From Cricetibacter osteomyelitidis (GTDB taxonomy: Bacteria > Pseudomonadota > Gammaproteobacteria > Enterobacterales > Pasteurellaceae), in NCBI RefSeq assembly GCF_004340985.1, contig NZ_SLYB01000004.1, positions 62,001 to 126,000 of the forward strand: 64,000 bases of DNA, read 5' to 3'. The position numbers and the translations under genes were made by a program. Shown here one piece after another: positions 44,230-53,218 of the stretch. Each line of letters opens with the position of its first letter. Position 1 is the stretch's first letter. Below the pieces are notes generated by a model. The model was given only the letters and a program-made list of their open reading frames with translations. It did not search any database and had not been told where the DNA came from.

Positions 44230-44709
44230 TTACGAATCTTTTAATTTTCTGAATAACATTATTTCATTATGGATAAAATAAAATAGAATAATAACTCCGG
44301 ATACAGGTATAGCACTATAAATTACACCCACCGGTAATTGTAAAGCAGAATCCATCTGGAACATTTGGCGAACAGTAATATTATATCCACCTAATATCAT
44401 TATGCTTAATGAAAACATTGCTATGACTAATTCAGAAAACATATCAAGATATATTTGTACTTTATTGGAAAATTTTTGTTTAATAAATGAAATTGACATA
44501 TGTTCTCTTAATCCGAATACATAGGCACCACCAAATAAAACAAGCCAAATGAATAAATATCTGGCTAACACTTCGCTAACTGCACTAGGGCTATTAAATA
44601 TATATCGAGTAATAACTTGATATGTGACTAATACACACATAGATAAAACAATAGCGATACATAATAATGCCATAATCTTATCAACTATTTTTTTTACGAG
44701 AAGAAGCAT
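44230..44709 (-). CDS. TRAP6 small membrane subunit (DctQ family)
   Basis: 159 residues, four membrane segments starting IMALLCIAIVLSMCVLVTYQ. Marks: VITRYIFNSPSAVSEVLARY and LFGGAYVFGLREHMSI. AAGGAG lies upstream of the ATG, just after a large hairpin that separates it from the binding-protein gene. Couples to the large subunit 13 bases downstream. Confidence 0.92.
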   Translation of the reverse strand: MLLLVKKIVDKIMALLCIAIVLSMCVLVTYQVITRYIFNSPSAVSEVLARYLFIWLVLFGGAYVFGLREHMSISFIKQKFSNKVQIYLDMFSELVIAMFSLSIMILGGYNITVRQMFQMDSALQLPVGVIYSAIPVSGVIILFYFIHNEIMLFRKLKDS

Positions 44710-44730
44710 AATTTCTCCTTACTTAATATA

Positions 44731-44764
44731 AACCCGGATTATTTATAAATAATCCGGGTTTAAT
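44731..44764 (-). other. Intercistronic hairpin after TRAP6 binding protein
   Basis: Near-perfect stem of 15 base pairs: AAACCCGGATTATT (44732-44745) / AATAATCCGGGTTT (44750-44763) with a TATA loop, 6 bases past the binding-protein stop. The strongest of the five P-gene hairpins; no T-run follows before the DctQ ribosome site. Confidence 0.72.
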
Positions 44765-44769
44765 AATAT

Positions 44770-45756
44770 TTAAATTAAAGAAAGGATTTTTTCAAACAAT
44801 TGTTTTTGAAAATCTGTTTTAATTAAATCATTTTGTAAACCTTGACAACTATCTTGGAATGGTTTGATATCCACTTCTAAAAATTCAGCGCCTTTATCTT
44901 TGGAGAATTGTTCAGCAACTAATACCTGCTCTCTCCATAACTGATATTCTTTTTGAATACTCTCTTTTACAAGTCTTTTCAAAATTGCTTGATCTTTTTC
45001 AGATAAAGAAGAAAGAAATTGTTCACTAATAACGAGTAAATCAGGAACCATAAGATGTTTTGTACGAGAAAAATATGGCGCTACTTCATATTGCTTTAAA
45101 TCCATATAAGTAATTTCATTATTTTCCGCACCATCTAATACTCCTTGTTGAATGGCTGTATAAACTTCTCCTTGATTCATCGGTACACCGGTGCCTCCCA
45201 TGCAAGCTAACATTTTTATCATTGTGTTAGATTGCATTACTCGGATTTTTCTTCCATTCAAATCGGCAATAGATTTTACCGGAGAAGATTTTGTATATAC
45301 ACTTCTCGCACCAGCGGTGTAAGCCCCCAAAACTTCAAATCCAAATTTTTTTGTTGAAGCAAACAACTCATCCAGCACATTTCCAGTAAAGACTTTTTCT
45401 TGGTGTTCCAAAGAGTTATAAATATAAGGCAAAGCGATAACGGAGAATGTTTTATCATAATTCTCAACCAAAGGATTAGCGACGATTGCCATATGTATCG
45501 CCCCATTTTGAACTAGCTCTAATGATGCTCGTTGATCGCCTAATAATTCATTTGGATAAATGTTTAATTTATAACGTCCATCAGTTTCCTTTGAAAGATT
45601 TTCACTTAAATATTTTAGAGCTTGATATTGTGGATGTTTATCCGATTGATTAAATGCAACTTTCAACTCTGTTGCTGCATTAGCGGTTAGTGTAACGCAT
45701 AATCCACCGGCAATAACAATTGATCGAACTAATTTAGTTAATTTAGTAATAAGCAT
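44770..45756 (-). CDS. TRAP6 solute-binding protein (DctP family)
   Basis: 328 residues from ATG 45756, which has AAGGAG six bases upstream; a frame 42 codons longer runs into kduI and is not real. Signal peptide MLITKLTKLVRSIVIAGGLC, cleaved near ANA-ATE. DctP marks: NELLGDQRASLELVQ, GARSVYTKSSPVKSIADLNG, KIRVMQSNTM and EVYTAIQQGVLDGAENN. Its gene follows kduI by 31 bases. That context points to import of an unsaturated uronate or its 4-deoxy-5-keto form, from pectin or glycosaminoglycan lyase products; this is inference. Confidence 0.92.
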   Translation of the reverse strand: MLITKLTKLVRSIVIAGGLCVTLTANAATELKVAFNQSDKHPQYQALKYLSENLSKETDGRYKLNIYPNELLGDQRASLELVQNGAIHMAIVANPLVENYDKTFSVIALPYIYNSLEHQEKVFTGNVLDELFASTKKFGFEVLGAYTAGARSVYTKSSPVKSIADLNGRKIRVMQSNTMIKMLACMGGTGVPMNQGEVYTAIQQGVLDGAENNEITYMDLKQYEVAPYFSRTKHLMVPDLLVISEQFLSSLSEKDQAILKRLVKESIQKEYQLWREQVLVAEQFSKDKGAEFLEVDIKPFQDSCQGLQNDLIKTDFQKQLFEKILSLI

Positions 45757-45787
45757 AATAATCTCCTTACTGGGTAATATTAAAAAA

Positions 45788-46627
45788 TTACTTAATTTCA
45801 TCCATATTGACAAAATCCATATCATCATAAGTTTGATTTTCTCCGGCCATTCCCCAAACAAAGCTATAATTTTGAGTACCACAACCAGAATGAATAGACC
45901 AACTTGGTGAAAATACGGCTTGTTTATCTCGGATTATCAAATGTCTTGTTTCTGATGGTTCCCCCATGAAATGGAAAACGACTTGAGAAGGTTTAATATT
46001 AAAATATAGATAAATTTCCATTCTTCTCACATGAGTGTGTGCCGGCATTGTATTCCATACACTACCGGGTTCTAAATGGGTAACACCTAGACATAGCTGA
46101 CATGTTTGCACAACTTCCGGATGGAGGTATTGATAAATGACCCTCGCATTAGCATTTTCTTGAGAACCTGATTTAATCATTCTTGCATTATTTCTTTGAA
46201 TCAGTTTATTTTCATATTTGTGATGAGCTGGTGCACTTAAACAATATAAACAATTATCTTCCGATTCGTTTAAAGATAAAAATTCAACAGACTCAGTCTC
46301 TTTAGATAAATATAACGCATCGAGATGTTCTAAAATAAAACTACCGCCTTTATATCTGACCTCTACTTTTCCACCTAAATTCACAATCCCTAACTCTCGA
46401 CGTTCAAGAAAATAATTTGTACCAAATTGCTTGTTATCGATAAAATCATCTAATTTTAATAGATTTTTATTAGGTACAACCCCAATGGCAACTAAGCGAT
46501 CTATATGGCTATACACCACTTTAATTGAATCTTTTTCAAATAAATCCGGGCATAAATATTCCTCACGAAGACGCTCCGTATCATAATCTTTAGAATCCAT
46601 TGGATGAATATTGTGATAAATTTTCAT
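45788..46627 (-). CDS. kduI: 5-keto-4-deoxyuronate isomerase KduI
   Basis: 279 residues, cupin isomerase. It converts 4-deoxy-L-threo-5-hexosulose uronate to 3-deoxy-D-glycero-2,5-hexodiulosonate in the breakdown of unsaturated uronates. Marks: LREEYLCPDLFEKDSIKVVY, YSHIDRLVAIGVVPN, FLERRELGIVNLGG, the metal site MPAHTHVRRMEIYLYF (two His and Glu), and SPSWSIHSGCGTQNYSFVWG with the third histidine. Its ribosome site overlaps the stop codon of a ruined kduD. Without KduD its product cannot go on to 2-keto-3-deoxygluconate unless a reductase is encoded elsewhere. Confidence 0.94.
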   Translation of the reverse strand: MKIYHNIHPMDSKDYDTERLREEYLCPDLFEKDSIKVVYSHIDRLVAIGVVPNKNLLKLDDFIDNKQFGTNYFLERRELGIVNLGGKVEVRYKGGSFILEHLDALYLSKETESVEFLSLNESEDNCLYCLSAPAHHKYENKLIQRNNARMIKSGSQENANARVIYQYLHPEVVQTCQLCLGVTHLEPGSVWNTMPAHTHVRRMEIYLYFNIKPSQVVFHFMGEPSETRHLIIRDKQAVFSPSWSIHSGCGTQNYSFVWGMAGENQTYDDMDFVNMDEIK

Positions 46628-46636
46628 TACTATCTC

Positions 46637-46838
46637 CTACAAATTATTTTTTGAATATTCTCTTGCGTGCCAACCACCATCTATTGCGACGGTATAACCA
46701 TTCAAATAATCAGATGCCGGCGATGCTAAAAATACGCATGGACCACCAACATTATTTGGTGTCCCCATCTTCCTGCCGGAATTCAATCTAAGATTTCTTT
46801 ACTTCGCTCAAGATCAGTGTTTTTTTCATTTGTGTATA
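46637..46838 (-). pseudogene. kduD: kduD remnant (C-terminal quarter)
   Basis: The minus strand reads TNEKNTDLERSKEILD, then TGA, then IPAGRWG, a one-base frameshift, and TPNNVGGPCVFLASPASDYL followed by NGYTVAIDGGWHAREYSKNN and TAG (46639-46637). This is the C terminus of 2-dehydro-3-deoxy-D-gluconate 5-dehydrogenase KduD, an SDR of about 253 residues; about 67 codons remain. One nonsense, one frameshift and loss of the first three quarters show it is dead. It lies 9 bases upstream of kduI, so the two were one operon. Confidence 0.9.
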
Positions 46839-46845
46839 TAGTACA

Positions 46846-47169
46846 ACACCTAAAACCACAAATCAACAAAAACAAAATAATGTTTTATAAAATTAAAACA
46901 GATTTTTTAATATTAAAAATAACTATATATATCTTGAATATCAGTTCCATAATACAGGAGGGTAATCATAGCTAAATGCTATTCAATATTTTTGATAAGT
47001 GTCCAAGCCACTATATTTGATATTTACTATGTTCTAGTAACTTATAATAAGGAATACAACAAGATTCTATCTCTGTCGTATTTAAAAGAAATGTTATCTA
47101 AACAAAAGAATATTGCGATAACTGAGTTATCCCATATAGCACAGCATTAGGCAAAAAAATTTATCAAAG
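46846..47169. other. AT-rich gap between kdu remnant and recF
   Basis: About 320 bases without a recognised gene. It must contain the promoter of the kduI-TRAP6 operon, but I see no CRP or UxuR box. A ribosome-site-like AGGAGGG at 46956-46962 is followed on the plus strand by a 62-codon open frame (46962-47150) ending SYLKEMLSKQKNIAITELSH and IAQH. It lacks a good start codon and matches nothing I know; it may be the tail of a lost gene. No recF terminator is visible. Confidence 0.4.
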
Positions 47170-48258
47170 CTATAAACTTTCATTCCATAGTTGCAATTTG
47201 CCATTATCCACCCCAAAAGTGCGGTGTTTTTCCGGCTGCATTTGTTTTAGTTGATCTTGAGTAATCGCAGTGACAAACACTTGCGAGCCGCTTTGTTGCA
47301 GGCGTTCGGCTAATAAGCTACGCTTAGTTTGATCCAGTTCGGAGGCGAAGTCGTCGATGAGGAAAATGCAGTGGCGTTGTTTTTCGAGCATTAGGTGTTC
47401 GCCTTGGGCAAGGCGTAGGGCACACATTAAAAGTTTAAGTTGTCCGCGAGAAAGCACATCTTCCACGGGAAGTCCGTTAGCTTTGAAACGGAAATCCGCA
47501 CGTTGTGGACCTGAGGCTGTGTAACCCATGGTTTTATCACGCTCAAAATGCACGGCTAATAAGTCGGCATACTCAGTATTTTTTTCCCAACCTTGATGAA
47601 AACTCACACTGATTTCCAGTTCTGGTAAAAATAATCGGCAGGTTTGTTCTATTTCAGGGCGTAAAGCTTCGGCGTAATTTGCCCGCCATTCAGTTACCTG
47701 ATGTGCTAATTTGGCCAGCTCCACGTCCCAAATTTTCAGCGGGGCATAATGCGTGGTTTGCTGTAAGGCAGAATTGCGTTGTTTGAGTAAACGGTGTAAG
47801 TTTGACCACGCTGAATGAAAGCCGGTTTGATGATGAAATAAGCCCCAATCTAAGAAAGCCCGGCGATAGCTTGGTCCGCCGTTTAATAAAGTTAAGCCTT
47901 CCGGGGTGATGATTTGCATTGGCAATAAATGAGCAAGATCGGCAATTTTATTACCATCTTCGCCATTGATTTTTACAATTGTGTTGCCTTGGCGATGTTT
48001 TTGTAAGCCTACCGACCAATGATGTTGCTGTTCTTGAATTTTACCGTGTAAGGTAAAGTGCGGTTCATCATAGGAAATTATGCGATTACTGACCGCACTT
48101 TTGAAGGATCTGCCGTGACCGAGATAGAAAATAGCTTCTAATAAACTGGTTTTGCCACTGCCGTTATTGCCCATTAAGAAATTGAAGCCGTGATCAAATT
48201 CCAGATCGACGGCTTTTAAATTACGAAAATTTTCAATGAGTAAGCGTGAAATTGCCAT
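47170..48258 (-). CDS. recF: Recombination mediator RecF
   Basis: 362 residues, SMC-like ATPase that loads RecA at single-strand gaps with RecO and RecR. Walker A GNNGSGKTSLLEAIF (about 30-44), ABC signature DVLSRGQLKLLMCALRLAQG and Walker B IFLIDDFASELD are intact. Third gene of dnaA-dnaN-recF, 3 bases after dnaN. Three uptake signals lie inside it. Confidence 0.97.
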   Translation of the reverse strand: MAISRLLIENFRNLKAVDLEFDHGFNFLMGNNGSGKTSLLEAIFYLGHGRSFKSAVSNRIISYDEPHFTLHGKIQEQQHHWSVGLQKHRQGNTIVKINGEDGNKIADLAHLLPMQIITPEGLTLLNGGPSYRRAFLDWGLFHHQTGFHSAWSNLHRLLKQRNSALQQTTHYAPLKIWDVELAKLAHQVTEWRANYAEALRPEIEQTCRLFLPELEISVSFHQGWEKNTEYADLLAVHFERDKTMGYTASGPQRADFRFKANGLPVEDVLSRGQLKLLMCALRLAQGEHLMLEKQRHCIFLIDDFASELDQTKRSLLAERLQQSGSQVFVTAITQDQLKQMQPEKHRTFGVDNGKLQLWNESL

Positions 48259-48261
48259 AAA

Positions 48262-49362
48262 CTACAAACGCATCGGCATAATTACATATTCCGCACTCGG
48301 ATCTTCGCAGTCTTCAATTAAGCAACTGGACGATGAATCCGTTAAACGCATTCTCACTTGGCTGCATTTCAAAGCATTCAATACATCTAAAATATAGCTG
48401 ACATTAAAACCCACTTCCATCGGATTACCGTTGTATGATACATCAACGATTTCTTCGCCTTCTTCCTGTTCCGGATTGGTAGCGGTGATTTTCAATTGGT
48501 TTTGTTCTAAGATCAAACGTACACTGCGGAAGCGTTCGCTGGATAAAATCGCCATACGCACAAAGGCTTGTTTTAACGCATTCCAGTCGGCTTCTAAGAT
48601 CTGGCTGGCATCCCGTGGTAATACACGTCGATAATCAGGGAAACGGCCGTCAATGAGTTTTGATGTGAAAGTAATATTGCCTAATTGTACGCGTAAATTA
48701 TTGGTGCCGATTTGCAAGGTAGCCGGTTGCTCGTTAGCTTCCAACAAACGCACTAATTCCAACACCCCTTTACGTGGCAAAATCACGGAATAATTTTGTA
48801 GATCTTGATCTAAAGGAATGGTACAAACTGCCAAACGGTGACCGTCGGTAGCGACGGTACGTAATAAATTACCTTCGGTTTCAAACTTCATTCCGTTTAA
48901 AAAATAACGGGCATCTTGGTTTGCCATGGAAAATTGGGTCGCTTCGATTAAACGGCGTAGTGTCACCTGTTCAATGCTAAATTCCACTTCGGACTGCCAA
49001 TTTTCTAAATTCGGGTATTCCTGTGCCGGTAGCGTGGTGAGATTAAATTTACTGCGACCGGATTTAATCAAGGCACGATCATCTTCAAAACTAACATTGA
49101 TTTCTGCCTCATCAGGCAGACTACGACAGATATCCAAGAATTTTTTTGCCGGGATGGTATAAGACCCATTATCACTGGCAGAAACCAATTGGGTGCGGGT
49201 GGATAATTCCACTTCAAGATCCGTACCGGTAATGGTCAACACGCCGTTATCGATGTTCAATAACACATTGTTAAGCACCGGAATATTTGGGCGACTGCTC
49301 AATACACCGCAAACTTGTTGTAATGGTTTTAACAGATTTTCACGAGAAATAATAAACTGCAT
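48262..49362 (-). CDS. dnaN: DNA polymerase III beta sliding clamp DnaN
   Basis: 366 residues, three-domain sliding clamp. It starts MQFIISRENLLKPLQQVCGV, contains YPNLENW and the inter-domain DGHRLAVC (about 172-179), and ends in YVIMPMRL, the usual clamp C terminus. It holds polymerase III on DNA. Ten bases after dnaA, three before recF. Confidence 0.97.
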   Translation of the reverse strand: MQFIISRENLLKPLQQVCGVLSSRPNIPVLNNVLLNIDNGVLTITGTDLEVELSTRTQLVSASDNGSYTIPAKKFLDICRSLPDEAEINVSFEDDRALIKSGRSKFNLTTLPAQEYPNLENWQSEVEFSIEQVTLRRLIEATQFSMANQDARYFLNGMKFETEGNLLRTVATDGHRLAVCTIPLDQDLQNYSVILPRKGVLELVRLLEANEQPATLQIGTNNLRVQLGNITFTSKLIDGRFPDYRRVLPRDASQILEADWNALKQAFVRMAILSSERFRSVRLILEQNQLKITATNPEQEEGEEIVDVSYNGNPMEVGFNVSYILDVLNALKCSQVRMRLTDSSSSCLIEDCEDPSAEYVIMPMRL

Positions 49363-49372
49363 CGTCTGCCCC

Positions 49373-50728
49373 TTATGCTGATAATGTTCTAATTAAATTG
49401 GAATAATCTTCCTGTGTACTGTTGTCTTCTTTGCAACGTTTATCCACCGCCCGGCACGCGTGTAACACGGTTGTGTGATCGCGGTCACCAAAGGCTTTGC
49501 CGATTTCCGGCAAACTGCGGTTAGTCAATTCTTTTGCTAATGCCATTGCAAGTTGTCGCGGATGAGCGATTTGTTTGGTACGCACTTTGGATTTTAAATC
49601 GGAGACTTTAATACGATAGTATTCCGCTACCACTTTTTGAATATTATCAATGGTCACCAAACGTTCCTGCACGGCTAACATATCTTTCAAAGCATCACGC
49701 ACAAAATCAATATCAATAGGTTTGCCGGTGAAATTGGCGGTGGCTTTAATGCGGTTTAACGCCCCTTCCAATTCTCGCACATTGGTACGCAACCGTTGAC
49801 CGATAAAAAACGCGACTTCTTCCGGTAAGACAATATTATTTTCTTCCGCTTTTTTCAATAAAATCGCCACGCGGGTTTCTACATCCGGTGGTTCGATGGC
49901 AATGCTTAATCCCCAACCGAAACGGGATTTTAACCGCTCTTCGATTTTGTCAATTTCTTTCGGATAGCGGTCGGAAGTCAGAATAATTTGTCGTCCGCCT
50001 TCAAATAAACTGTTGAAGGTATGGAAAAATTCAATTTGTGTGCGATCTTTATCGGCAAAGAATTGAATATCATCAATCAACAAAGCATCTAAAGAGCGGT
50101 AGAATTTTTTAAATTTTTCAATAGTATCGGTGCGTAAGGCTTTCACCATTTCCTGCACAAAACGTTCGGAATGGATATACAACACCTGGGCATTCGGGTC
50201 ATTCGCCAGAATTTCGTTGCCGATAGCATGCAATAAGTGGGTCTTACCTAAACCGGTACCGCCATATAAGAAAAACGGGTTTGAAGTGGGATCGCCGGGA
50301 TTCTGTGCGACTTTTTGTGCCACCGCTCGTGCCATTTGGTTGGATTTACCTTCCACGAAATTTTCAAACACATATTTGGTGTTGAGATTGGAACGAAAAT
50401 CGCTTTGCGATTCTTTGTCAGAATCCACCGCACTTTTTTCGATGTTATTCGCTTCAATAACCGGCTGAACCGCAACTTCCCGCACCGGCTTTAAGCCTTG
50501 CTGGATTTTCACGGAAAATTCCGGATTTTTACTGATAAAACGTAAGCTGTCTTCTATCAATGTCCAAAATTTTTCTTTTACCCAGTTCACGATCATAATA
50601 TTCGGCGCATAAAGCACAATCTTGCCGTTCATCTCATCCGCTTGTAGGGGTTTGATAAACACATCATATTGGCTGCGTTCGATTTGATCTTGTAATTGGG
50701 TAAGGCAGTCTTGCCACAGTGATGACAC
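49373..50728 (-). CDS. dnaA: Chromosomal replication initiator DnaA
   Basis: 451 residues from a GTG start at 50728, with GGAG seven bases upstream; a longer ATG frame adds 29 residues unlike DnaA and is rejected. Domain [19 protein letters not shown]+ core with Walker [12 protein letters not shown] and Walker [11 protein letters not shown], and the domain IV signature [14 protein letters not shown]. Opens oriC for replication. The upstream region shows no DnaA-box cluster, and the gene is flanked by gnd rather than rpmH, as in other Pasteurellaceae where oriC lies elsewhere. Confidence 0.97.
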   Translation of the reverse strand: MSSLWQDCLTQLQDQIERSQYDVFIKPLQADEMNGKIVLYAPNIMIVNWVKEKFWTLIEDSLRFISKNPEFSVKIQQGLKPVREVAVQPVIEANNIEKSAVDSDKESQSDFRSNLNTKYVFENFVEGKSNQMARAVAQKVAQNPGDPTSNPFFLYGGTGLGKTHLLHAIGNEILANDPNAQVLYIHSERFVQEMVKALRTDTIEKFKKFYRSLDALLIDDIQFFADKDRTQIEFFHTFNSLFEGGRQIILTSDRYPKEIDKIEERLKSRFGWGLSIAIEPPDVETRVAILLKKAEENNIVLPEEVAFFIGQRLRTNVRELEGALNRIKATANFTGKPIDIDFVRDALKDMLAVQERLVTIDNIQKVVAEYYRIKVSDLKSKVRTKQIAHPRQLAMALAKELTNRSLPEIGKAFGDRDHTTVLHACRAVDKRCKEDNSTQEDYSNLIRTLSA

Positions 50729-50862
50729 AGAAAACTCCGTTTTATCTAAAAAAGTTAATTGCAATGGCAGAGATTTTACAATAAAGCGGGCAAAAGATCT
50801 GTAACCAAGATGCAAAAAAAGATAAAAAGATCGTTTGAGATCTTGAAGGGAATTTGGTAAGC

Positions 50863-50888
50863 AAAAATTCGGGGCAAATATTGCCCCG
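50863..50888 (-). terminator. gnd terminator
   Basis: Stem CGGGGCAA (50870-50877) / TTGCCCCG (50881-50888), loop ATA, followed on the minus strand by AATTTTTGC. Rho-independent terminator between gnd and dnaA. Confidence 0.88.
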
Positions 50889-50902
50889 ATATCTAATTTT
50901 AA

Positions 50903-52357
50903 TTATACATCATAAGTGGTTGATGCCGTATTACCACCGCGACCTGTCCAGTTAGTGTGAAAAAACTCACCACGCGGTTTGTCGGTGCGTTCATAGGTGT
51001 GAGCACCGAAATAGTCGCGTTGAGCCTGCAACAAGTTCGCCGGTAAACGAGCTGTGGTGTAGCCGTCTAAGAAGGTGATAGCCGATGCCATACAAGGCAT
51101 TGGAATACCGATTTCGATAGCTTTTGCCACCACTTTGCGCCAGTTGCTCAAGCAGTTTTCCAAGATACCTTTGAAGTATGGGTCGGTGCCTAAGAACACT
51201 AAATCCGGATTTGCTTCATAAGCATCACGGATGTTGCCTAAGAACGCACTGCGAATAATACAGCCTTCACGCCATAATAATGCAGTACCGCCGTAGTTGA
51301 TATTCCAGTTGTTGTTTTCGGATGCTTCGCGAATTAACATAAAGCCTTGTGCATAAGAAATGATTTTTGATGCCAACAATGCTTGGCGTACCGCTTCAAT
51401 CCAGACTTTTTTGTCGCCTTCAACAGTGCCGACGGTTTTCTTAAAGCTGTTTTCTAATGCTGTGCGTTGATCTTTAAAAGATGATACACAACGGGCAAAT
51501 ACAGATTCTGTAATTAAAGTCAACGGAATACCTAAATCCAAGGCATTGATCCCCGTCCATTTACCCGTCCCTTTTTGACCGGCTGTGTCTAGGATTTTTT
51601 CCACTAATGGCTCGCCATCGGTGTCTTTGTAACCTAGAATATCGGTTGTAATATCAATCAAATAGCTGTCAAGTTCGGTTTTTTTCCATTCGGCAAAAAT
51701 AGACTGCATTTCATCATAGCTTAACCCCAAACCGTCTTTTAAGAAGTTATAGGCTTCGCAGATTAATTGCATATCGCCGTATTCGATACCGTTGTGTACC
51801 ATTTTCACGAAATGCCCGGCACCGTCTTTCCCCACCCAGTCACAGCAAGGTTCTCCTTTGTCGGTTTTAGCGGAAATGGCCTGTAAAATCGGTTTTACAT
51901 AAGGCCATGCTTCTTCATTACCGCCCGGCATAATCGATGGTCCGTGACGGGCCCCTTCTTCACCGCCGGAAACGCCGGAACCGATAAAGCGAATACCTTT
52001 TTCAGCCAAGGCTTTAGTGCGACGGGTTGAATCCGGATAATTTGAATTACCACCGTCGATAATGATATCGCCTGTTTCTAAGTAAGGTAGTAAAGAATCA
52101 ATAAACTGATCCACTACATCACCGGCACGCACCATTAACATTACTTTACGCGGTTTTTCAAGTTTATCCGCGAGATCTTGTAATGAATATGCTCCGATAA
52201 TATTCGTACCTTTTGCCGCACCTTGTAAAAACTCATCAACTTTAGCAGTAGTGCGGTTATACGCCACTACTTTAAAGCCGTTGTCATTCATATTTAAAAT
52301 TAAATTCTGTCCCATTACCGCTAAACCGATAACGCCGATATCACCTTTCATTGACAT
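50903..52357 (-). CDS. gnd: 6-phosphogluconate dehydrogenase Gnd
   Basis: 484 residues from ATG 52357, which has AGGAG; a frame 16 codons longer is unsupported. It oxidatively decarboxylates 6-phosphogluconate to ribulose 5-phosphate with NADP. NADP-binding GVIGLAVMGQNLILNMNDNG, then GGNSNYPDSTRRTKAL, GVSGGEEGARHGPSIMPGG and KMVHNGIEYGDMQLICEAY are typical. The length fits Haemophilus Gnd. Last gene of the zwf-pgl-HEPN-racemase-gnd run, with a terminator after it. Confidence 0.96.
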   Translation of the reverse strand: MSMKGDIGVIGLAVMGQNLILNMNDNGFKVVAYNRTTAKVDEFLQGAAKGTNIIGAYSLQDLADKLEKPRKVMLMVRAGDVVDQFIDSLLPYLETGDIIIDGGNSNYPDSTRRTKALAEKGIRFIGSGVSGGEEGARHGPSIMPGGNEEAWPYVKPILQAISAKTDKGEPCCDWVGKDGAGHFVKMVHNGIEYGDMQLICEAYNFLKDGLGLSYDEMQSIFAEWKKTELDSYLIDITTDILGYKDTDGEPLVEKILDTAGQKGTGKWTGINALDLGIPLTLITESVFARCVSSFKDQRTALENSFKKTVGTVEGDKKVWIEAVRQALLASKIISYAQGFMLIREASENNNWNINYGGTALLWREGCIIRSAFLGNIRDAYEANPDLVFLGTDPYFKGILENCLSNWRKVVAKAIEIGIPMPCMASAITFLDGYTTARLPANLLQAQRDYFGAHTYERTDKPRGEFFHTNWTGRGGNTASTTYDV

Positions 52358-52416
52358 TTTTTTCTCCTGTTGTGTTGAACTGATTACGAGCAATCTAAAT
52401 TGCACATTTTAAATTG

Positions 52417-53109
52417 TTATTTTTCTAATACGAATTTTGCCGCCATTTGGCTATGAAGCTGTGCCGTATCAAAAAAAGGCAATGTGAAATCTTCTTGTTG
52501 TACTAATAAACCAATTTCTGTACAGCCCAAAATTACACCTTCAGCACCTAATTGAGCAAGTTCTGTAATAGTTTGTAAATAAAACTGTTTTGATGTTTCG
52601 ATAAATTGGCCAATACAAAGTTCTTCAAAAATAATACGATGAATTTCCGTTTGTACCTTATCATTTGGTACGATAGCAATAATACCGCGCTGTGCCAAAC
52701 CCTCACGATAAAAATTATCCTGCATCGTAAAACGTGTTCCAAGTAAAGCCACTTTAGTTAAACCTTGAGCTTTAATCGCATCGGCTGTAGCATCTAGAAT
52801 ATGCAGAAAAGGAATATTAATCGCTTCAATAATTTGCGGTGCCACTTTGTGCATTGTATTAGTCGCAAGTACGATACCATCCGCACCAATCTGTACTAAT
52901 TTTTTTGCAGAATCTGCTAAAATCTCGCCCGCTCGTTCCCATTGTCCGGTTTTTTGGTACTGTACAATTTCTTCAAATTCTACGCTCACCATCACAATTG
53001 GGGCAGAAGTATTTTTCCCCATTTTTTGATTAACTAAACGGTTAATTTCATTGTAATAGGTTACCGTACTTTCAGGACTCATACCTCCAATAATGCCTAA
53101 GGTTTTCAT
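52417..53109 (-). CDS. Aspartate/glutamate racemase family protein (YgeA-like)
   Basis: 230 residues from ATG 53109 (GGAG upstream; four codons shorter than the longest frame). Same fold and order as E. coli YgeA, a broad amino acid racemase: MKTLGIIGGMSPESTVTYYN, LATNTMHKV (about 81-89), ALLGTRFTM, FEELCIGQF and LGCTEIGLL. Cys196 is present; the partner position is Thr83, as in YgeA-type enzymes, rather than the cysteine of classical aspartate racemases. Placed between the HEPN gene and gnd, although no link with pentose phosphate metabolism is known. Confidence 0.87.
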   Translation of the reverse strand: MKTLGIIGGMSPESTVTYYNEINRLVNQKMGKNTSAPIVMVSVEFEEIVQYQKTGQWERAGEILADSAKKLVQIGADGIVLATNTMHKVAPQIIEAINIPFLHILDATADAIKAQGLTKVALLGTRFTMQDNFYREGLAQRGIIAIVPNDKVQTEIHRIIFEELCIGQFIETSKQFYLQTITELAQLGAEGVILGCTEIGLLVQQEDFTLPFFDTAQLHSQMAAKFVLEK

Positions 53110-53120
53110 TTTTAACTCCA

Positions 53121-53216
53121 TTAGTGATAAAAAAGTAATATTATTGCAAAATTTGGCACATGCCGCTTTAAAATAGCCTGCACGATTTTTAAATGTTCCG
53201 GTTGCATATTCAACAT
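53121..53216 (-). pseudogene. Remnant of a minimal nucleotidyltransferase (MNT)
   Basis: A 31-codon frame from ATG 53216, two bases after the HEPN stop: MLNMQPEHLKIVQAILKRHV, PNFAI and a foreign tail. It resembles the N terminus of HI0073-type nucleotidyltransferases (E-L-IV-ILQQ-VPDY) and stops where the GSR-AKGxxSDLDL catalytic motif should follow. The rest is missing up to the racemase promoter. Confidence 0.68.
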
Positions 53217-53218
53217 AA

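Noticed and set aside
4600..47000. Transposase, integrase or tRNA-bounded integration of the island
   Set aside because: No transposase, integrase or attachment repeat was seen in or beside the island, and the tRNA genes lie 12 kb away; conversion and transformation explain the repeats better.
50729..50815. N-terminal extension of DnaA from an upstream ATG
   Set aside because: The extra 29 residues are unlike DnaA, and the GTG at 50728 has a well-placed GGAG and gives the usual SSLW start.
50729..50902. oriC next to dnaA
   Set aside because: No cluster of TTATCCACA-type boxes or AT-rich 13-mers is present in the dnaA upstream region; it holds only the gnd terminator and the dnaA leader.
52417..53109. 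Loss of the first catalytic cysteine in the racemase-family protein
   Set aside because: The residue before NTMH is threonine, but the YgeA-type members also have threonine there with one cysteine later, so this is the subfamily norm.
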